Of a stretch of DNA of 5,847 nt, positions 4,636 to 5,847 are shown piece by piece; positions within the stretch are counted from its first letter, which is position 1; every line of letters starts with the position of its first letter. The translations under genes were made by a program, and so were the position numbers. Source of the stretch: Flavobacteriales bacterium (GTDB lineage Bacteria > Bacteroidota > Bacteroidia > Flavobacteriales_F > PHOS-HE28); NCBI GenBank assembly GCA_025455765.1, contig JALOLX010000260.1, positions 1-5,847 on the forward strand, read 5' to 3'. The notes beneath the pieces were generated by a model. The model saw only the letters and a list, made by a program, of their open reading frames with translations. It was not told the DNA's origin and ran no database searches.

Positions 4636-5847
4636 ATGAGCCAGATCTTCGACCTCGACATGATCAAGGCGGTGTACGACCGCTTCCCCGCACGTGTGGC
4701 CGCCGCCCGCAAGGTCGTGGGCCGTCCCCTCACCCTCAGCGAGAAGATCCTCTACGCCCACCTGTGGGATGGGGAGCCGAAGACCGCCTTCGGTCGCGGC
4801 AAGGATTACGTCGACTTCGCCCCGGATCGGGTGACCATGCAGGACGCCACCGCGCAGATGGCCCTGCTGCAATTCAGCACCACCGGTCGCAAGAAGGTGG
4901 CCGTACCCAGCACCGTACACTGCGACCACCTGATCCAGGCCCGCGTGGGCGCCAAGCAGGATCTGCAGGAAGCGCTCAACAAGAGCAACGAGGTCTTCAA
5001 CTTCCTCGAAAGCATCAGCAACAAGTACGGCATCGGCTTCTGGAAGCCCGGCGCAGGCATCATCCACCAGGTGATGCTGGAGAACTACGCCTTCCCCGGC
5101 GGCATGATGATCGGCACCGACAGCCACACGGTGAACGCTGGCGGCCTGGGCATGGTGGCCATCGGTGTGGGTGGTGCGGACGCCTGCGACGTGATGAGCG
5201 GCCTGCCCTGGGAGCTTAAGTTCCCCAAGCTCATCGGCGTGAAGCTTACCGGCAAGCTCAACGGTTGGACGGCACCGAAGGACGTGATCCTGAAGGTGGC
5301 CGGCATCCTCACCGTGAAGGGCGGCACAGGCGCCATCGTGGAGTACTTCGGTGACGGCGCGGTGAGCATGAGCTGCACCGGCAAAGGCACCATCGCCAAC
5401 ATGGGCGCCGAGATCGGGGCCACCACCAGCACCTTCGGCTACGACGACAGCATGCGCCGTTACCTGAAGGCCACCGGCCGCGCGGAAGTGGCCGCCATGG
5501 CCGATAAGATCGCCGCCGACCTCACCGGCGATCCCGAGGTGTACGCCGATCCTTCGAAGTACTTCGACCAGGTGATCGAGATCGACCTCAGCACCTTGAG
5601 CCCCCACCTCAACGGACCCTTCACCCCCGACCTGGCCACGCCGGTGAGCGAGATGAAGGAGAAGGCCGCCAAGAACGACTGGCCCACCGACATCGAATGG
5701 GCGCTGATCGGTTCCTGCACCAACAGCAGCTACGAGGACATCAGCCGTGCCGCCAGCATCGTGGCCGACGCCGTGAGCAAGGGCCTGAAGCCGAAGTCGC
5801 ACCTGGGCATCAACCCCGGTTCGGAACAGGTGCGCTACACCATCGAG
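4636..5847 (+). CDS. acnA: Aconitate hydratase, mitochondrial type, N-terminal part (runs off right edge)
   Basis: Aconitase isomerises citrate to isocitrate in the TCA cycle through a [4Fe-4S] cluster. The 404 visible codons are open to the edge; mitochondrial-type enzymes have about 750 residues, so roughly half is present. The sequence follows the mitochondrial subgroup rather than E. coli AcnA or AcnB. It has MQDATAQMALLQF (from residue 68), VPSTVHCDHLIQA (from 90, with substrate-side H95 and D97), GTDSHTVNAGGLG (D162-S-H164), PWELKFPKLIGVKLTG, VKGGTGAIVEYFG, and IGSCTNSSYEDISRA with C361 as the first cluster cysteine. The other two cluster cysteines are expected beyond the window. The ATG at 4636 gives the typical start MSQIFDLDMIKAVYDRF. 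It has its own promoter and is separated from the MbnP operon by a terminator. The symbol acnA follows common usage; acn would be equally acceptable. Confidence 0.96.
   Translation, partial: MSQIFDLDMIKAVYDRFPARVAAARKVVGRPLTLSEKILYAHLWDGEPKTAFGRGKDYVDFAPDRVTMQDATAQMALLQFSTTGRKKVAVPSTVHCDHLIQARVGAKQDLQEALNKSNEVFNFLESISNKYGIGFWKPGAGIIHQVMLENYAFPGGMMIGTDSHTVNAGGLGMVAIGVGGADACDVMSGLPWELKFPKLIGVKLTGKLNGWTAPKDVILKVAGILTVKGGTGAIVEYFGDGAVSMSCTGKGTIANMGAEIGATTSTFGYDDSMRRYLKATGRAEVAAMADKIAADLTGDPEVYADPSKYFDQVIEIDLSTLSPHLNGPFTPDLATPVSEMKEKAAKNDWPTDIEWALIGSCTNSSYEDISRAASIVADAVSKGLKPKSHLGINPGSEQVRYTIE

Noticed and set aside
4512..5219. 235-residue plus-strand ORF starting inside the terminator
   Set aside because: It is out of frame with the aconitase over the same bases and its Arg/Pro/His-rich translation is a frame-shift shadow.
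4585..5802. 405-residue minus-strand ORF opposite the aconitase gene
   Set aside because: It is the antisense of a clearly conserved aconitase. High GC at third codon positions removes stop codons on the opposite strand, and the His/Gly/Val-rich translation resembles no protein.

Overview
The window looks like chromosomal DNA from a GC-rich member of the Bacteroidota, probably a Flavobacteriales-like lineage. Three things point this way. The proteins (DnaX, S6, S18, L9, a mitochondrial-type aconitase, and a lipoprotein with a C-K-K-D-E-E surface-export signal) read as Bacteroidota sequences. Three genes or operons are preceded by a perfect copy of the Bacteroidota -7 promoter element TAnnTTTG. 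None of the visible start codons has a convincing Shine-Dalgarno sequence, as is usual in this phylum. The species cannot be named from the sequence alone.

Layout. Positions 1-941 (minus strand) carry the N-terminal 313 codons of dnaX, the DNA polymerase III gamma/tau clamp-loader subunit, which runs off the left edge. A 214-bp divergent intergenic region follows. Next is the plus-strand ribosomal operon rpsF-rpsR-rplI (S6, S18, L9; 1156-2257), closed by a strong hairpin terminator with a UCCG tetraloop (2282-2310).

The accessory part is a compact three-gene operon at 2369-4491. It encodes a small membrane-anchored Cys-motif protein, an outer-membrane beta-barrel 'transporter'-like protein whose predicted mature form begins C-D-V-C-G, and a surface-type lipoprotein of the MbnP family (copper-binding proteins related to methanobactin-associated MbnP and CorA). 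The first two genes overlap by ATGA and the third follows after 6 bp. I read this as a metal-handling cassette, most likely for copper. No MbnH-type di-heme partner and no TonB-dependent receptor is present in the window. A 12-bp perfect hairpin (4515-4542) ends the operon.

From 4636 to the right edge lies the first 404 codons of an aconitase of the mitochondrial type, with its own promoter (4603-4610) and a small inverted repeat over the -33 region. The window therefore holds housekeeping genes (replication, translation, TCA cycle) around one poorly characterised metal-related operon, which is the part most worth following up. All coding regions are intact in frame; I see no mobile element, tRNA, rRNA or CRISPR array. 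The many long ORFs antisense to these genes are explained by strong codon-position GC bias.
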